Assembly (NCBI GenBank): GCA_018499985.2
Contig: JAHBAT020000004.1
Coordinates: forward strand, 1 to 54,790
Length of the DNA: 54,790 nucleotides
Source of the DNA: Candidatus Moraniibacteriota bacterium
GTDB lineage: Bacteria; Patescibacteriota; Minisyncoccia; Moranbacterales; UBA1568
Direction: 5' to 3'
This document shows, in pieces, positions 1 through 8,920 of the stretch. Within the stretch, counting starts at the first letter, position 1. Each line of letters starts with the position of its first letter. The notes under the pieces are model-generated. The model was given only the letters and a program-made list of their open reading frames with translations. It had not been told where the DNA came from and did no database searches. Position numbers and translations under genes: made by a program.

Positions 1-2
1 CA

Positions 3-3000
3 GTGACCAATACCATGCTTTCAGGTTCTATTGCTTCATCAAAATTGGTAGGCACTGATATTGCTACAGTAGGCACTATCACAACTGGTACTTGGAATGG
101 AAATATCGTTGCTGCTCAATACGGAGGGACTGGTATCAATACATCAGCTTCCACTGGTGTACCATCTGTCTCATCTGGTACCTGGAGTGTAAATGCAAGT
201 TTGGCAGCTACTCTCGGAGGAACAGCTCAGACTACCTATGCTACCGGAGACATCCTCTATGCATCTGCCTCGAATACTCTCTCCAAGCTTGCTATAGGTA
301 CAGATGGATTCTGTCTTAAGGTGGCTACAGATGTCCCAGCTTGGGCTACCTGTGGTGGTGGAGGAAGCACGCTTCAGGGTGCCTATGATACAGATACCAA
401 TGGTAGCGATACTTTGATTACACTTTCAGCTAATGATGATGGCCTTGTATTCTCAAATCCTACTTCGTCAGGGACAGATAGTGCTTTCTTGCTTCAGCTT
501 AATCAGCAAAATACCACTGCTACTGTAGTTGCGCTAGATATTATTCAATCATCAAATGCTGCCAATGGGGCCAATATCACCGCTAACTCTATAGATACCG
601 AGACAGGTCTTTCTGTCACAGCCAATGGACTTACTTCTGGAAAGGTGCTTGCAATTAGCTCTTCATCAACGGCTCAGACAGGAAATGTAGCTGAATTTAC
701 TCAGTCTGGTTCGAATGCCTCTAATACTGGAAGTGTATTGAAAGTATCAAATACAGGTACAGCTAGTGCCAATACTGCTCTCTATGTCGATCATCGCGCG
801 ACAGGTACTGGCAATCTCGCACTTCGTGTGGATGATGAAGCAAGCGACACAACGCCTTTTATCATCGATGGCGAAGGAAGAGTAGGAATTGGTACGAGCA
901 GTATTAGTGATAGCGCTAGTACGGAACGACTTCTTCAGGTAGGATCAGAAACAAATCGTGGAAATTCAGTGACATATGGTGAAGTGGTAACTAAAGGGCT
1001 TCAGGATATTAGCGCCCTTACAGATATTAAAGATGTGTATGTTTATGATACGACCGCTGATAGTGATGGGGGGCGTTGGATTGATTGGGCAACTACAGAA
1101 AGCCTCTCTTGGTATACAGAGGCTCTCGACGATGGACCAAACGATCCATGTAATATAGCGACAGATGATCGTTGTTATAAAGCTTCTTTTCCGCGTAAAG
1201 CTATTCTGGTAGTCACAGGTGATGCACTCTATATTTTTGACGCTCAGGATAATAGAATGTGGATGAAGTTTAGTCAAAATGCCTCTGGCTATGCTCTGGG
1301 AGTTGATACTAACAATGATCCGTCGAGCGTGACCGCTCTCAATGGAGTTATTTATGTTGGTACTAATGGTACAGCAGCAGGAGGCCTCTATGCGATTGAC
1401 TTTACCCAAGATCGCATGTGGAATTATGATACGACGGATCGTTCTGGAGCTGACTTAGGAATCGGTAGTCGTAATAGTGCTATCACGTACAATAGTGACA
1501 ATAATACTAACTTTGATCTTGGAACAGTAGGTACGGTAGCTGATTGGGGACGTATTAATGATGTGTCTGCAGCAGTAATCACGAATAGTACTACACAGAT
1601 CACTACAGCTATTACTCCGCGCAACGGAACAGCAATGGTGGCCTTGGCTACTGATTCGGGTCTAACTCTTATAAATTTAGTTGATCAAAAATTACTACAA
1701 TATTCAGATGCGACAGATAATGACTATAATAGCGTTGTGATTACGAGAACAGCAAAGCTTTATGGACTCAATGAAGCATTAGGACAGGCTGAAATGTGGT
1801 CTGATGTAGATGACGACAAGGCAAGTGAAGTGGCCGGAACACCGAGTAAGATACTAGATGAGCTTTCAACACCACCTTTGACTAAGAGTGCACCCACAGT
1901 GATAGCTGGTGCCCCTGATGCTCTAGAGGTAGTGGAAAGAGGTTCTTTGGCAGATGGAGGAGTATTAGCTACAGCTGCCATTGCTAGCTCTTCTGACCTT
2001 CTCTATATAGGAACAAATCAAGGTCTCTCCGAAGTCCATCTTCAGCAGACGGCAGCAACGACATGGAATGGTTGGTCTAAATTGACTGATACTACTCATC
2101 AGACACCACTTATACCAGCTACAGCTAAGGCAGCAATTCTTTTTGATGATGCCTCAGGCAATGTGACTGACTCTATCAAGACAAATATTCTTGAACCAAA
2201 AGGAACACCGACCTATGGAGTAAATGGTGTACGCGGGAAGGCGATGAGTTTCAATGGTACCACTCAATACCTTTGTGCTGATGGCGCTACTGATGATGCG
2301 ACCTGTGAAGTCGATGCTGATTTTAACGTAGGAACAACAGGATTTACAGTTTCTGGTTGGTTTAAGCATTCATCTACTGCGCCAGTGACCACCCCAGATG
2401 TTGTATTGGCTCGATGTTTCACTACAGCACCAGCTGCAGCGACAGGATGTTTTTCTTTGTGGATGAATACCACAGGTACTATGACTGTCGGTATGGATGA
2501 TGATGCGACATGGACTATTGGTACGGGTTCAACCTTCGATGCTAATGCGGCTACCACACAGACCTACAATGATAACCAGTGGCACTTCTTCTCATTTTCT
2601 CGAACAAATGCTGGAACTATTGCTCAGTTTACAGTTGATGGTAAGCCAGCCACTATCACTACGACAGCAGCCCCAACACTGACCTTTGATGGTAATCAGA
2701 TTCTTGGGATTGGAACAGATTGTAGTACGGGTGCAGCGTGTGCTACTGGAGGAAATTTCTGGGACGGTTCCTTGGATGATATTACCTGGTCATCTGGTGG
2801 CGCAACGACCACGGATACCATTACTTTGGTACAGGCAAGACGTCTCTATAATGATGCGCGACCAGCAGTAGGCAAGAGAACGGTAACTGTAGCTGATGCA
2901 ACCACTGCGACAGCTTCTACTATTGGCGATTCAGGAGAATCATGGATACCAAATGAGTTTGCTGGAACAATTGTGGAACTTACTGGTGGTACGGGATCTG

Positions 3001-5054
3001 GACAGACGCGCCGAGTGGTTTCTAATACCGCAACTACCATGACTGTTTCACCAGCCTTTACCACAACACCTGATACAACTACTGACTTTGAGGTTGAGCC
3101 AGAGCGTTTGTATGGAGCTTCAAATAGTGTTACCTCAATTGGTATTACAGGCGAGTCTCCAATGGGAGAGGCTAGGATGATGTGCGCCGGTACGAATAGT
3201 GGTACAGATACTGGAGGAGTGACTTGTTTCAATCATCAAGCAGGACCGAATATTGTAGCGGATGTCTTTCATGCAGATGCCGGACAGTTTGACGATAGTA
3301 ATGTAGAGTGGACGGGTACTGATTATGACGACATGCAATCTATCGATGTCTCTGGAAGAGCTATGGTGTTTGGGTCTATGGGACATTTCTACACAGAAAC
3401 ACAGGATGTACGTCTTGGTCAGGGGCTAGATTATCTTGCTAATCAGATTTTCAATGTTCAAAATGCTGTGAAAAACCTTGGTATGCAGACATTGGCAGGT
3501 AGCAGTAGTTTAGAAGTGGGCTTAACTGGGGGATCAGACCTTGCAGAGCGCTACTACTCCAATGAATCTCTTGAGGCAGGTGAGGTAGTCTCGCTAGACA
3601 ACTCCCTTGGTGCTGGAGTGAAAAAATCTATGAGTGCCTACCAGAAAGATGTGATTGGTATTGTGGCTACGAGTCCAGGTATTGTCTTGGGTCAGGAACA
3701 GGAAAACGCTTACCCTATAGCCTTAGCTGGCCGTGTGCCAGTCAAGGTGACCAATGAAAATGGACCTATTTACACTGGAGACAGAATCACAGCTTCATCA
3801 CGACCAGGTTATGCTATGCGAGCAGTGCAGGCAGGTAGAGTTTTGGGTACGACACTCTCTGATACAACTGATTGGGTGGTATGTGAAGGTGAAGATCCAA
3901 CAAGTCCAGAAGCAATTCTCTGTGCCACAGCCTTTGTTTTTGTGAATCTTTCAGATTATTATGGTATGCCAGTAGAGCTGGCTATGGCAGAGAGGGATAC
4001 TACTCTTGGAGCGGATGGTCTTAGTGGCACTACCAGTATCGATAGCAGTGAGCAAGGACTTGGATCAGATACAGCGAGTATCCGCCTTGCGACTAGTATG
4101 CCGACCAAGCAAGAAAATATCTTGAGTTTCCTCAAGGAACTTCGTGATGCTCAAACTGGACCAGGGTCTGAAATACTGACTGGTAGAGTGGCGGTATCAG
4201 GAGAGGTGATTACCCCGACCCTCTATGCAGATACCATTTTTGCTAAGAGCATCAAGGCTGATTCTATAGAAGGCCTCGAGATATTTACGAATCAACTTGG
4301 AAGTCTCGACGCTAAGTATCAAGAACTCTCACAGTCTGTCACTGTCGCTGGGGAAGGAGATGCTACGGATCTTAAAATGCTCACTCTGGATTCTGCTGAG
4401 GTCAAACTCGCACTCAATGTGCTTGGTACACTGACCGCCCGTGGAGGCATAACAGTGGGCGGAGATGCAGAATTTAATGGAGATACGGTCTTCAATAAAC
4501 TAGCAACATTCTTTGGTATCACGACCTTTAAGGAGAGTGTGTTATTTGAGAAAACTCCAACATTCAGTAAGGACACTGCGGGCTTTGCGGTTATCAAGGA
4601 GGGACAGCGTACTGTAACAATCAACTTTGAAGATACGTATGCCAAGCAGCCTATTGTATCAGTGACACCTACCAATGAGCGAAGCGTGTTACTAGATGAT
4701 GAGGATGTTTCCTCTGAAGTAAAGGCAGATATCAAGGCCGTGGAAGCGGATTTCCGAGAGGCCTTCTTTGCCGATGATGTGAAATACTTGGTGACCAATA
4801 AGAGTCAGAAAGGCTTCACTATTGTCTTAAATAAGCCAGCTACCAGAGAACTCACATTTAGCTGGGTAGCTCTTTCTGTCAGTAACGGAAACACTTTTTA
4901 TTCTGAAGAGAAACCAGAACAAGTAACAGAGGATGCCAAAGAAGAGGATGATGTAGAAGTGGTGCAGGATGAAACCGATGGTGATATAAATCCAGAGCCA
5001 CCGAGTCCAGAACCATCAGGAGAGGTGAGTGTCACAGAAACGAGTGCGCCTTAA
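3..5054 (+). CDS. Giant fibre-like surface protein, 5'-truncated by window edge
   Basis: The frame is open at the window edge, so the GTG at base 3 is only the first visible start codon and the protein is longer than 1683 residues. It begins with Ser/Thr/Gly-rich repeats of the type TTGTWNG...QYGGTG seen in tail-fibre-like adhesins. A propeller-like stretch with YVGTNG and YDTT motifs follows at about residues 340-690. A LamG/concanavalin-A-like domain (MSFNGTTQY, VSGWFKH, ILGIGTD) lies at about 705-955. Near 1150-1320 is a segment (GGSDLAERYY, VALAGRVPVKV-like) resembling the peptidase G2/fibre-tip module common in CPR surface proteins. The tail (1590 on) is Glu/Pro-rich and has no membrane anchor or LPXTG motif. 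It is probably a secreted or surface-attached adhesin used in host contact; that role is inferred. Confidence 0.85.
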   Translation: MTNTMLSGSIASSKLVGTDIATVGTITTGTWNGNIVAAQYGGTGINTSASTGVPSVSSGTWSVNASLAATLGGTAQTTYATGDILYASASNTLSKLAIGTDGFCLKVATDVPAWATCGGGGSTLQGAYDTDTNGSDTLITLSANDDGLVFSNPTSSGTDSAFLLQLNQQNTTATVVALDIIQSSNAANGANITANSIDTETGLSVTANGLTSGKVLAISSSSTAQTGNVAEFTQSGSNASNTGSVLKVSNTGTASANTALYVDHRATGTGNLALRVDDEASDTTPFIIDGEGRVGIGTSSISDSASTERLLQVGSETNRGNSVTYGEVVTKGLQDISALTDIKDVYVYDTTADSDGGRWIDWATTESLSWYTEALDDGPNDPCNIATDDRCYKASFPRKAILVVTGDALYIFDAQDNRMWMKFSQNASGYALGVDTNNDPSSVTALNGVIYVGTNGTAAGGLYAIDFTQDRMWNYDTTDRSGADLGIGSRNSAITYNSDNNTNFDLGTVGTVADWGRINDVSAAVITNSTTQITTAITPRNGTAMVALATDSGLTLINLVDQKLLQYSDATDNDYNSVVITRTAKLYGLNEALGQAEMWSDVDDDKASEVAGTPSKILDELSTPPLTKSAPTVIAGAPDALEVVERGSLADGGVLATAAIASSSDLLYIGTNQGLSEVHLQQTAATTWNGWSKLTDTTHQTPLIPATAKAAILFDDASGNVTDSIKTNILEPKGTPTYGVNGVRGKAMSFNGTTQYLCADGATDDATCEVDADFNVGTTGFTVSGWFKHSSTAPVTTPDVVLARCFTTAPAAATGCFSLWMNTTGTMTVGMDDDATWTIGTGSTFDANAATTQTYNDNQWHFFSFSRTNAGTIAQFTVDGKPATITTTAAPTLTFDGNQILGIGTDCSTGAACATGGNFWDGSLDDITWSSGGATTTDTITLVQARRLYNDARPAVGKRTVTVADATTATASTIGDSGESWIPNEFAGTIVELTGGTGSGQTRRVVSNTATTMTVSPAFTTTPDTTTDFEVEPERLYGASNSVTSIGITGESPMGEARMMCAGTNSGTDTGGVTCFNHQAGPNIVADVFHADAGQFDDSNVEWTGTDYDDMQSIDVSGRAMVFGSMGHFYTETQDVRLGQGLDYLANQIFNVQNAVKNLGMQTLAGSSSLEVGLTGGSDLAERYYSNESLEAGEVVSLDNSLGAGVKKSMSAYQKDVIGIVATSPGIVLGQEQENAYPIALAGRVPVKVTNENGPIYTGDRITASSRPGYAMRAVQAGRVLGTTLSDTTDWVVCEGEDPTSPEAILCATAFVFVNLSDYYGMPVELAMAERDTTLGADGLSGTTSIDSSEQGLGSDTASIRLATSMPTKQENILSFLKELRDAQTGPGSEILTGRVAVSGEVITPTLYADTIFAKSIKADSIEGLEIFTNQLGSLDAKYQELSQSVTVAGEGDATDLKMLTLDSAEVKLALNVLGTLTARGGITVGGDAEFNGDTVFNKLATFFGITTFKESVLFEKTPTFSKDTAGFAVIKEGQRTVTINFEDTYAKQPIVSVTPTNERSVLLDDEDVSSEVKADIKAVEADFREAFFADDVKYLVTNKSQKGFTIVLNKPATRELTFSWVALSVSNGNTFYSEEKPEQVTEDAKEEDDVEVVQDETDGDINPEPPSPEPSGEVSVTETSAP

Positions 5055-5081
5055 GTAAAAAAGTGAAAAAAAAGACAAAAT

Positions 5082-5115
5082 AGAGTATACTAGAAGAAAA
5101 GTATACTCTGTTTTT
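5082..5115 (+). terminator. Hairpin with T-run abutting next start codon
   Basis: AGAGTATAC and GTATACTCT form a 9-bp stem with a 10-nt loop, followed by GTTTTT. The T-run ends two bases before the ATG at 5118. It is either the terminator of the giant surface gene or an attenuator for the downstream gene. The arms also contain TATACT, so a promoter could overlap it. Confidence 0.6.
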
Positions 5116-5117
5116 AT

Positions 5118-5963
5118 ATGGCTCAAACAACAAGAACTCGTACACCAAGGGCTCGTGCTACTACTAAAGAAGTAGTAATAGAAGAAGCTCCGTTAGTAAC
5201 ACATCGAGAAAAAAGAAAATTTTCCATACATCCGAGTACTCTGGTGCTCCTGATGCTTCTCGTGATTGCTATAGGAGCGGCAGGGTATTTCTACTATCAA
5301 TCTAAGCATGCCGCACAAATAGCTGACAGCAAGGAGATAGAAGAACTTACTAAAACTATTGGTCAGTTTGTAGAGCTTCCAGCAGATGAAACGCCGACTT
5401 TGGCTACTGTGACCGATAGAGAAAAGCTTGCTGATCAAACGTTTTTCCTTAAGGCAGAAAATGGTGATAAGGTGCTTATCTATAGTAATAGCGGTAAAGC
5501 TATTTTGTATCGACCAAGTACGAAAAAAATAGTAGACATGACCTCTGTGAATATCAATCAGCCGACACCTAATGCTGAACCAGCTCCACAAAACACGCTA
5601 GAACCTACATCAACTGAAGTGAGTGAAAATCCTGGCGAAACAAAGGTAACGGTAGCTCTCTATAATGGTGGCACAAAAATAGGAGTAACTGATGTAGCTG
5701 AGAAACAAATCAATACTGGTCTTCCTGAGGCTCAAGTAACGCTTAAGGAAAAAGCTATAAAAAGTGACTATGTCGGCACAGTAGTGGTAGATATAAGTGG
5801 AAGTAATCAAGATAAAGCAAGTGCACTGGCGACACTTCTTGGAGCTAAGGTAGGAAGTTTGCCAGCTGGAGAGGCGACGCCACAGGCAGATATAGCAGTC
5901 ATAATAGGAAATTCTGAAGCGCCTGTGCCAGCGCCGACTTCTGAAGAAAAGAAGAAAAACTAA
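5118..5963 (+). CDS. Membrane-anchored protein with C-terminal LytR_C domain
   Basis: 281 residues. A short basic cytoplasmic tail (about 1-38) is followed by one membrane helix at 41-60 (TLVLLMLLVIAIGAAGYFYY), a linker region, and a C-terminal domain from about residue 174 (VTVALYNGG...GVTDVAEKQ...VVVDISG) that fits the LytR_cpsA_psr C-terminal (LytR_C) fold. The catalytic LCP phosphotransferase domain is absent, so it is not a wall-teichoic-acid ligase itself; it may bind envelope glycopolymer or act as an accessory subunit. It follows the giant surface gene and is closed by a bidirectional terminator facing the SUF operon. The domain assignment is by pattern only. Confidence 0.75.
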   Translation: MAQTTRTRTPRARATTKEVVIEEAPLVTHREKRKFSIHPSTLVLLMLLVIAIGAAGYFYYQSKHAAQIADSKEIEELTKTIGQFVELPADETPTLATVTDREKLADQTFFLKAENGDKVLIYSNSGKAILYRPSTKKIVDMTSVNINQPTPNAEPAPQNTLEPTSTEVSENPGETKVTVALYNGGTKIGVTDVAEKQINTGLPEAQVTLKEKAIKSDYVGTVVVDISGSNQDKASALATLLGAKVGSLPAGEATPQADIAVIIGNSEAPVPAPTSEEKKKN

Positions 5964-5973
5964 AGGCAGTTCT

Positions 5974-6005
5974 AAAAACCCTCTACTATTCAGTAGAGGG
6001 TTTTT
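5974..6005. terminator. Bidirectional Rho-independent terminator
   Basis: AAAAACCCTCTAC and GTAGAGGGTTTTT form a long stem with T-runs on both strands. It separates the rightward surface-protein genes from the leftward SUF operon, which ends at 6008. Confidence 0.9.
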
Positions 6006-6007
6006 CT

Positions 6008-6325
6008 TTAGTCGAGGCCAAGTTGGACTTTGGCTTCTAGGGTCATTTTGTCTGGAGTCCAGGGTGGATCAAAAGAGAGTTCTATTTCCACTTCTTCGAT
6101 TTCTTTAATTTCCATTACTTTATCCTCAATTTCTTTTTGGATCTGTCCAAAAAGAGGGCAGCCAATGGTAGTAAGAGTCATGAGAATTTTACAGATACCA
6201 TCTGGAGTGACAAAGATTTCGTAAATAAGGCCAAGTGCTACGATAGAGACACCAAGTTCTGGATCAAGGACGAGATCAAGTTTGGTCCGTACCTGGTCTT
6301 CAAGTGAATGAGATATTTCTGACAT
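6008..6325 (-). CDS. sufT: SufT-like MIP18 family (DUF59) protein
   Basis: 105 residues, the length of a stand-alone MIP18/DUF59 domain. The family signature is visible: DPELGVSIVALGLIYE near residue 21, and TTIGCPLF carrying the single conserved cysteine. Such proteins (SufT, PaaD-like) help mature or deliver Fe-S clusters. It is the last gene of the SUF operon, two bases after the ferredoxin gene, which supports a role in Fe-S assembly. The sufT name is by context and family; no enzymatic activity is claimed. Confidence 0.85.
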   Translation of the reverse strand: MSEISHSLEDQVRTKLDLVLDPELGVSIVALGLIYEIFVTPDGICKILMTLTTIGCPLFGQIQKEIEDKVMEIKEIEEVEIELSFDPPWTPDKMTLEAKVQLGLD

Positions 6326-6327
6326 GA

Positions 6328-6597
6328 TTATGCTGGGAAAATAACGTTACCCTCAGCGTCTTTGATGATGATGGCAGCGACTGGACAAGAACGAGCAGCA
6401 TTGAGAATAGTTTCTTGATCATCCTGATCTACAGTAGCTAGAATAGCTGCCTTGGCATCATCATCGAGTGCAAAGGTATTGGGAGCCATAGCGGTACAAG
6501 GAGCAGCGCCAATACAAACCCCGTGATTTACTTCCAAGGTCCAGCCGTTATTGAGGGTCACAGGACCAGCAGGTTTCATAGTATCTTTCCATTCCAT
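6328..6597 (-). CDS. Small single-cluster ferredoxin, [3Fe-4S]-type ligand pattern
   Basis: 89 residues. The cluster motif reads C28-x2-A31-x2-C34 with a distant C71-P, in GVCIGAAPCTAMAPNTF and ARSCPVAAI. The second cysteine of the usual CxxCxxC is alanine, as in Streptomyces-type [3Fe-4S] ferredoxins, so a [3Fe-4S] cluster or a [4Fe-4S] cluster with a non-Cys ligand is expected. It sits between sufU and the sufT-like gene, so it may supply electrons for, or receive clusters from, the SUF machinery. The N-terminal 20 residues show no targeting signal. Confidence 0.85.
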   Translation of the reverse strand: MEWKDTMKPAGPVTLNNGWTLEVNHGVCIGAAPCTAMAPNTFALDDDAKAAILATVDQDDQETILNAARSCPVAAIIIKDAEGNVIFPA

Positions 6598-6616
6598 ACA
6601 TTTTTGAACTTATTTA

Positions 6617-6988
6617 TTATGATTCTATTTTAGCACAAAGAGCCTTTTTGAGGGTTTCTAGTGAAAGAAGGGCACACTTCATGCGACCAGGGGAAATAGC
6701 AAGACCAGTAAGGCTAAGTACGTCCGAAGGCTCTTTTTGGCAAGCATCGGTCATCTTGGTGCCAATGAGTGTATCGTACAAGAGAGAGGCAGAAGCAAGT
6801 GAAATAGCACAACCTTCACCTTCAAATCCAAGGTCTTTGATTGTGCCGTCTTCAATAAGAAGGGTGATGGCGAGCTTGTCGCCACAGGTAGGATTGAGCG
6901 CCTCTGACTGATGGGTGGATTCTTTGAGGAATCCAAAGTGGCGAGGATTGTGGTAGTGGTCTAGGATGTGATCTTGATAGAGGTTCAT
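6617..6988 (-). CDS. sufU: SufU-type Fe-S scaffold/sulfur acceptor
   Basis: 123 residues with the three conserved cysteines of the SufU/IscU fold: C35 in NPTCGDK, C60 in GEGCAIS and C105 in GRMKCAL. SufU proteins accept persulfide sulfur from SufS, with Zn at the Cys site, and pass it to SufBCD. The stop lies one base before the sufS coding end on this strand, so the pair is translationally close and fits the SufS-SufU couple of Gram-positive SUF operons. It is somewhat shorter than the usual ~145 residues. Confidence 0.92.
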   Translation of the reverse strand: MNLYQDHILDHYHNPRHFGFLKESTHQSEALNPTCGDKLAITLLIEDGTIKDLGFEGEGCAISLASASLLYDTLIGTKMTDACQKEPSDVLSLTGLAISPGRMKCALLSLETLKKALCAKIES

Positions 6989-6989
6989 A

Positions 6990-8198
6990 TTATTTTTTGA
7001 GAAGATCTACTATCTCAATAAGCGCTGTAATAAGAATGTCGATATCTTCTTTGGAATTGTAGAGGCCGAAAGAAAGGCGGGTGGTAGCACTATAGCCATG
7101 ATTACGATGCCAAGGTTTAGCACAGTGCTCACCAGCTCGCACACAAATACCCTTTTCACCAAGTAAGGTGGCAATATCATGCGGATGGATGCCGGTAAAG
7201 ACAAAGCTTAAAATACCAGCTCTGCGAGTATAGTCTTTACCGCCAATGATAGTTATTAAATTACCAAAAGTATCAGTGAGTCTCTCCTCAGCATATTTTT
7301 GGAGTTTTTGATCATGGCGCTGGAGGGATTCATAGCCGATGCGCTTGATAAAATCGATAGCAGCGCCAAGAGCAAAGATGCCGCTGATATTTTGAGTACC
7401 AGCCTCATATCGATCAGGGGACTCTTTGTAGGTAGTTTCCTTGCTGCAAGCATCAAGTACCATGCCGCCACCATATATACGTGGCTTAAGAATACGGAGA
7501 AAGTTGTGTTTGCCGTAGAGAATTCCTACTCCAGTAGGGCCGTAGAGCTTGTGCCCAGAAAAGGTTACAAAGTCGGCATCCCACTTGCGAACGTCGATAG
7601 CTTTATGAGCAATATATTGAGCAGCATCTACGACTATGACAGCGTGAGGGACAATTTCTCGAATAGCCTCAATCAATCGCGGTGCATCTTGCATGACACC
7701 AGTGACATTGGAAAGGGCACTTATGGCTACAATAGCAGTGTTGTCTGTAAGAGTTTGAATAAGTTCTGATTCTGAAATAATGCCGGTATCGGTACTTTTG
7801 AGGACTTTAAATTCTGCTTTTTTTCTTTTAGCGAGTTCTTTCCAGGGGAGGTAGTTGGCATGATGCTCAAAATCAGTGACTACGATAGCATCATCGGCCG
7901 TGAGAGACTCTTCAAGCATCAAGGCAAGCATATTGAGACCAGCAGTAGTGCCACTTGTAAAAATAATTTCCTCTGGAAGAGCGTTGATGAAAGAGGCTGT
8001 GAGTTTGCGGATAATATCTGCGTGAGCGCTTGTTTGTTCGGCAAGCGGATAGAGTCCACGAGAAAGATTAGTGCTTGCCAGTGTCAGGTACTCTACCTCA
8101 GCATCTACAACCGTTTGTGGTTTAAGGGCTGTGGCAGCGCTATCAAAATAGACAAGTTCTGGGTAATGAGTAAAAAAGGGAAAGAGTTCTTTATGCAT
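6990..8198 (-). CDS. sufS: Cysteine desulfurase SufS (class II, PLP)
   Basis: 402 residues, normal for the family. PLP-site features are TSGTTAGLN (80s), the EHHAN histidine pair near 111, DAAQ near 191 and the Schiff-base lysine K217 in FSGHKLYGPTG. The active cysteine C359 lies in RAGEHCAKPW, the short class II loop. It converts cysteine to alanine and hands sulfur to SufU, encoded just downstream. It overlaps the 3' end of the short sufD by 8 bases, showing tight operon packing. Confidence 0.96.
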   Translation of the reverse strand: MHKELFPFFTHYPELVYFDSAATALKPQTVVDAEVEYLTLASTNLSRGLYPLAEQTSAHADIIRKLTASFINALPEEIIFTSGTTAGLNMLALMLEESLTADDAIVVTDFEHHANYLPWKELAKRKKAEFKVLKSTDTGIISESELIQTLTDNTAIVAISALSNVTGVMQDAPRLIEAIREIVPHAVIVVDAAQYIAHKAIDVRKWDADFVTFSGHKLYGPTGVGILYGKHNFLRILKPRIYGGGMVLDACSKETTYKESPDRYEAGTQNISGIFALGAAIDFIKRIGYESLQRHDQKLQKYAEERLTDTFGNLITIIGGKDYTRRAGILSFVFTGIHPHDIATLLGEKGICVRAGEHCAKPWHRNHGYSATTRLSFGLYNSKEDIDILITALIEIVDLLKK

Positions 8199-8799
8199 AG
8201 AGTTTGTGTATTTGTTCGGCTGTATTTTGACGGACTTCTTTTAGTGTATCTTCTGAAATACCTTGGTCAAGAATACTCTCAAAAGATGACTCTATGAAGC
8301 CATCAATAAGAATACGAGAGGATTGTTCTCTGGTGAGGCCACGGGACTCTAGATAGTAAAGAGAGTCCTGATTAAAGGGAGTGGCACTTGCCTTGTGGTG
8401 ACAGATAACATCACGAGGGAGGATTTCAAGGCTAGGAATACTGGTGTGACGAGCATCTCCAGAAAGAAGAAGTGCACGACTTTCTTGGGTGGCACTGCTT
8501 TGATTTCCACTGTGATCTATATGGATAAGTCCACGATAGTGCGATTCAGCTTCACCGCTAAGGACACTTCGAAATACTACTTCTGAAGTAGTGTGGCGAG
8601 CAGTGTGTTTCTGGATAATAGAAAGCTCTTGAGAAGTATTTTTACCTATAGCAAATGCAAAGATGTGTGCTTCTGCGTGATCACCTAGGAGCTCGAAGGT
8701 AATTTCACCGCTACGATTGAGCAAGAAAAAAATACACTGCTCATTTTCTTTGAGAGTATAAGTAGTTACTTCTTCGTTTGTAATATCTTTGAAAGTCAT
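8191..8799 (-). CDS. sufD: SufD-like scaffold subunit, strongly shortened
   Basis: About 202 residues from the ATG at 8799; the track's start at 8814 is a TTG. Family SufD proteins are near 400. What remains is the beta-helix core and C-terminus: HYRGLIHID, ALLLSGDARHTSIPSLEI, the DVICHHKASA segment holding the conserved histidine region of SufD, then the C-terminal helical YYLESRGLT motif. The N-terminal helical domain is missing. It lies between sufB and sufS, so it most likely forms the SufB-SufC2-SufD scaffold. A frameshift is unlikely because the upstream 121 bases are AT-rich non-coding DNA. Confidence 0.85.
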   Translation of the reverse strand: MTFKDITNEEVTTYTLKENEQCIFFLLNRSGEITFELLGDHAEAHIFAFAIGKNTSQELSIIQKHTARHTTSEVVFRSVLSGEAESHYRGLIHIDHSGNQSSATQESRALLLSGDARHTSIPSLEILPRDVICHHKASATPFNQDSLYYLESRGLTREQSSRILIDGFIESSFESILDQGISEDTLKEVRQNTAEQIHKLYA

Positions 8800-8920
8800 A
8801 ATTAGTAATGTCAAAACTCAAATATCAAATGCCTAATCAAGCCTTAATGATTTAATGTTTTAAACTTTGTCATTTGAATCTGAGTCATTGATTTGTAATT
8901 TGTAAATTTGATTTTGAAAT
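8800..8920. other. AT-rich low-complexity spacer inside the suf operon
   Basis: About 120 bases between sufB and sufD made of short near-repeats such as TTTGTAATTTGTAAATTTG and CATTTGAAT. No ORF or convincing hairpin was seen. It is much longer and more AT-rich than the other junctions of this operon, which are 1 to 20 bases or overlap. It may be a decayed repeat or a remnant of the lost sufD N-terminal coding region. Confidence 0.5.

Noticed and set aside
966-1409. Long antisense ORFs inside the giant surface gene and other genes
   Set aside because: They are shadows of real coding frames, with no start signals and low-complexity or implausible composition.
8191-8814. SufD broken by a frameshift
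   Set aside because: The upstream DNA is AT-rich and non-coding in all frames, so no displaced N-terminal half is present.
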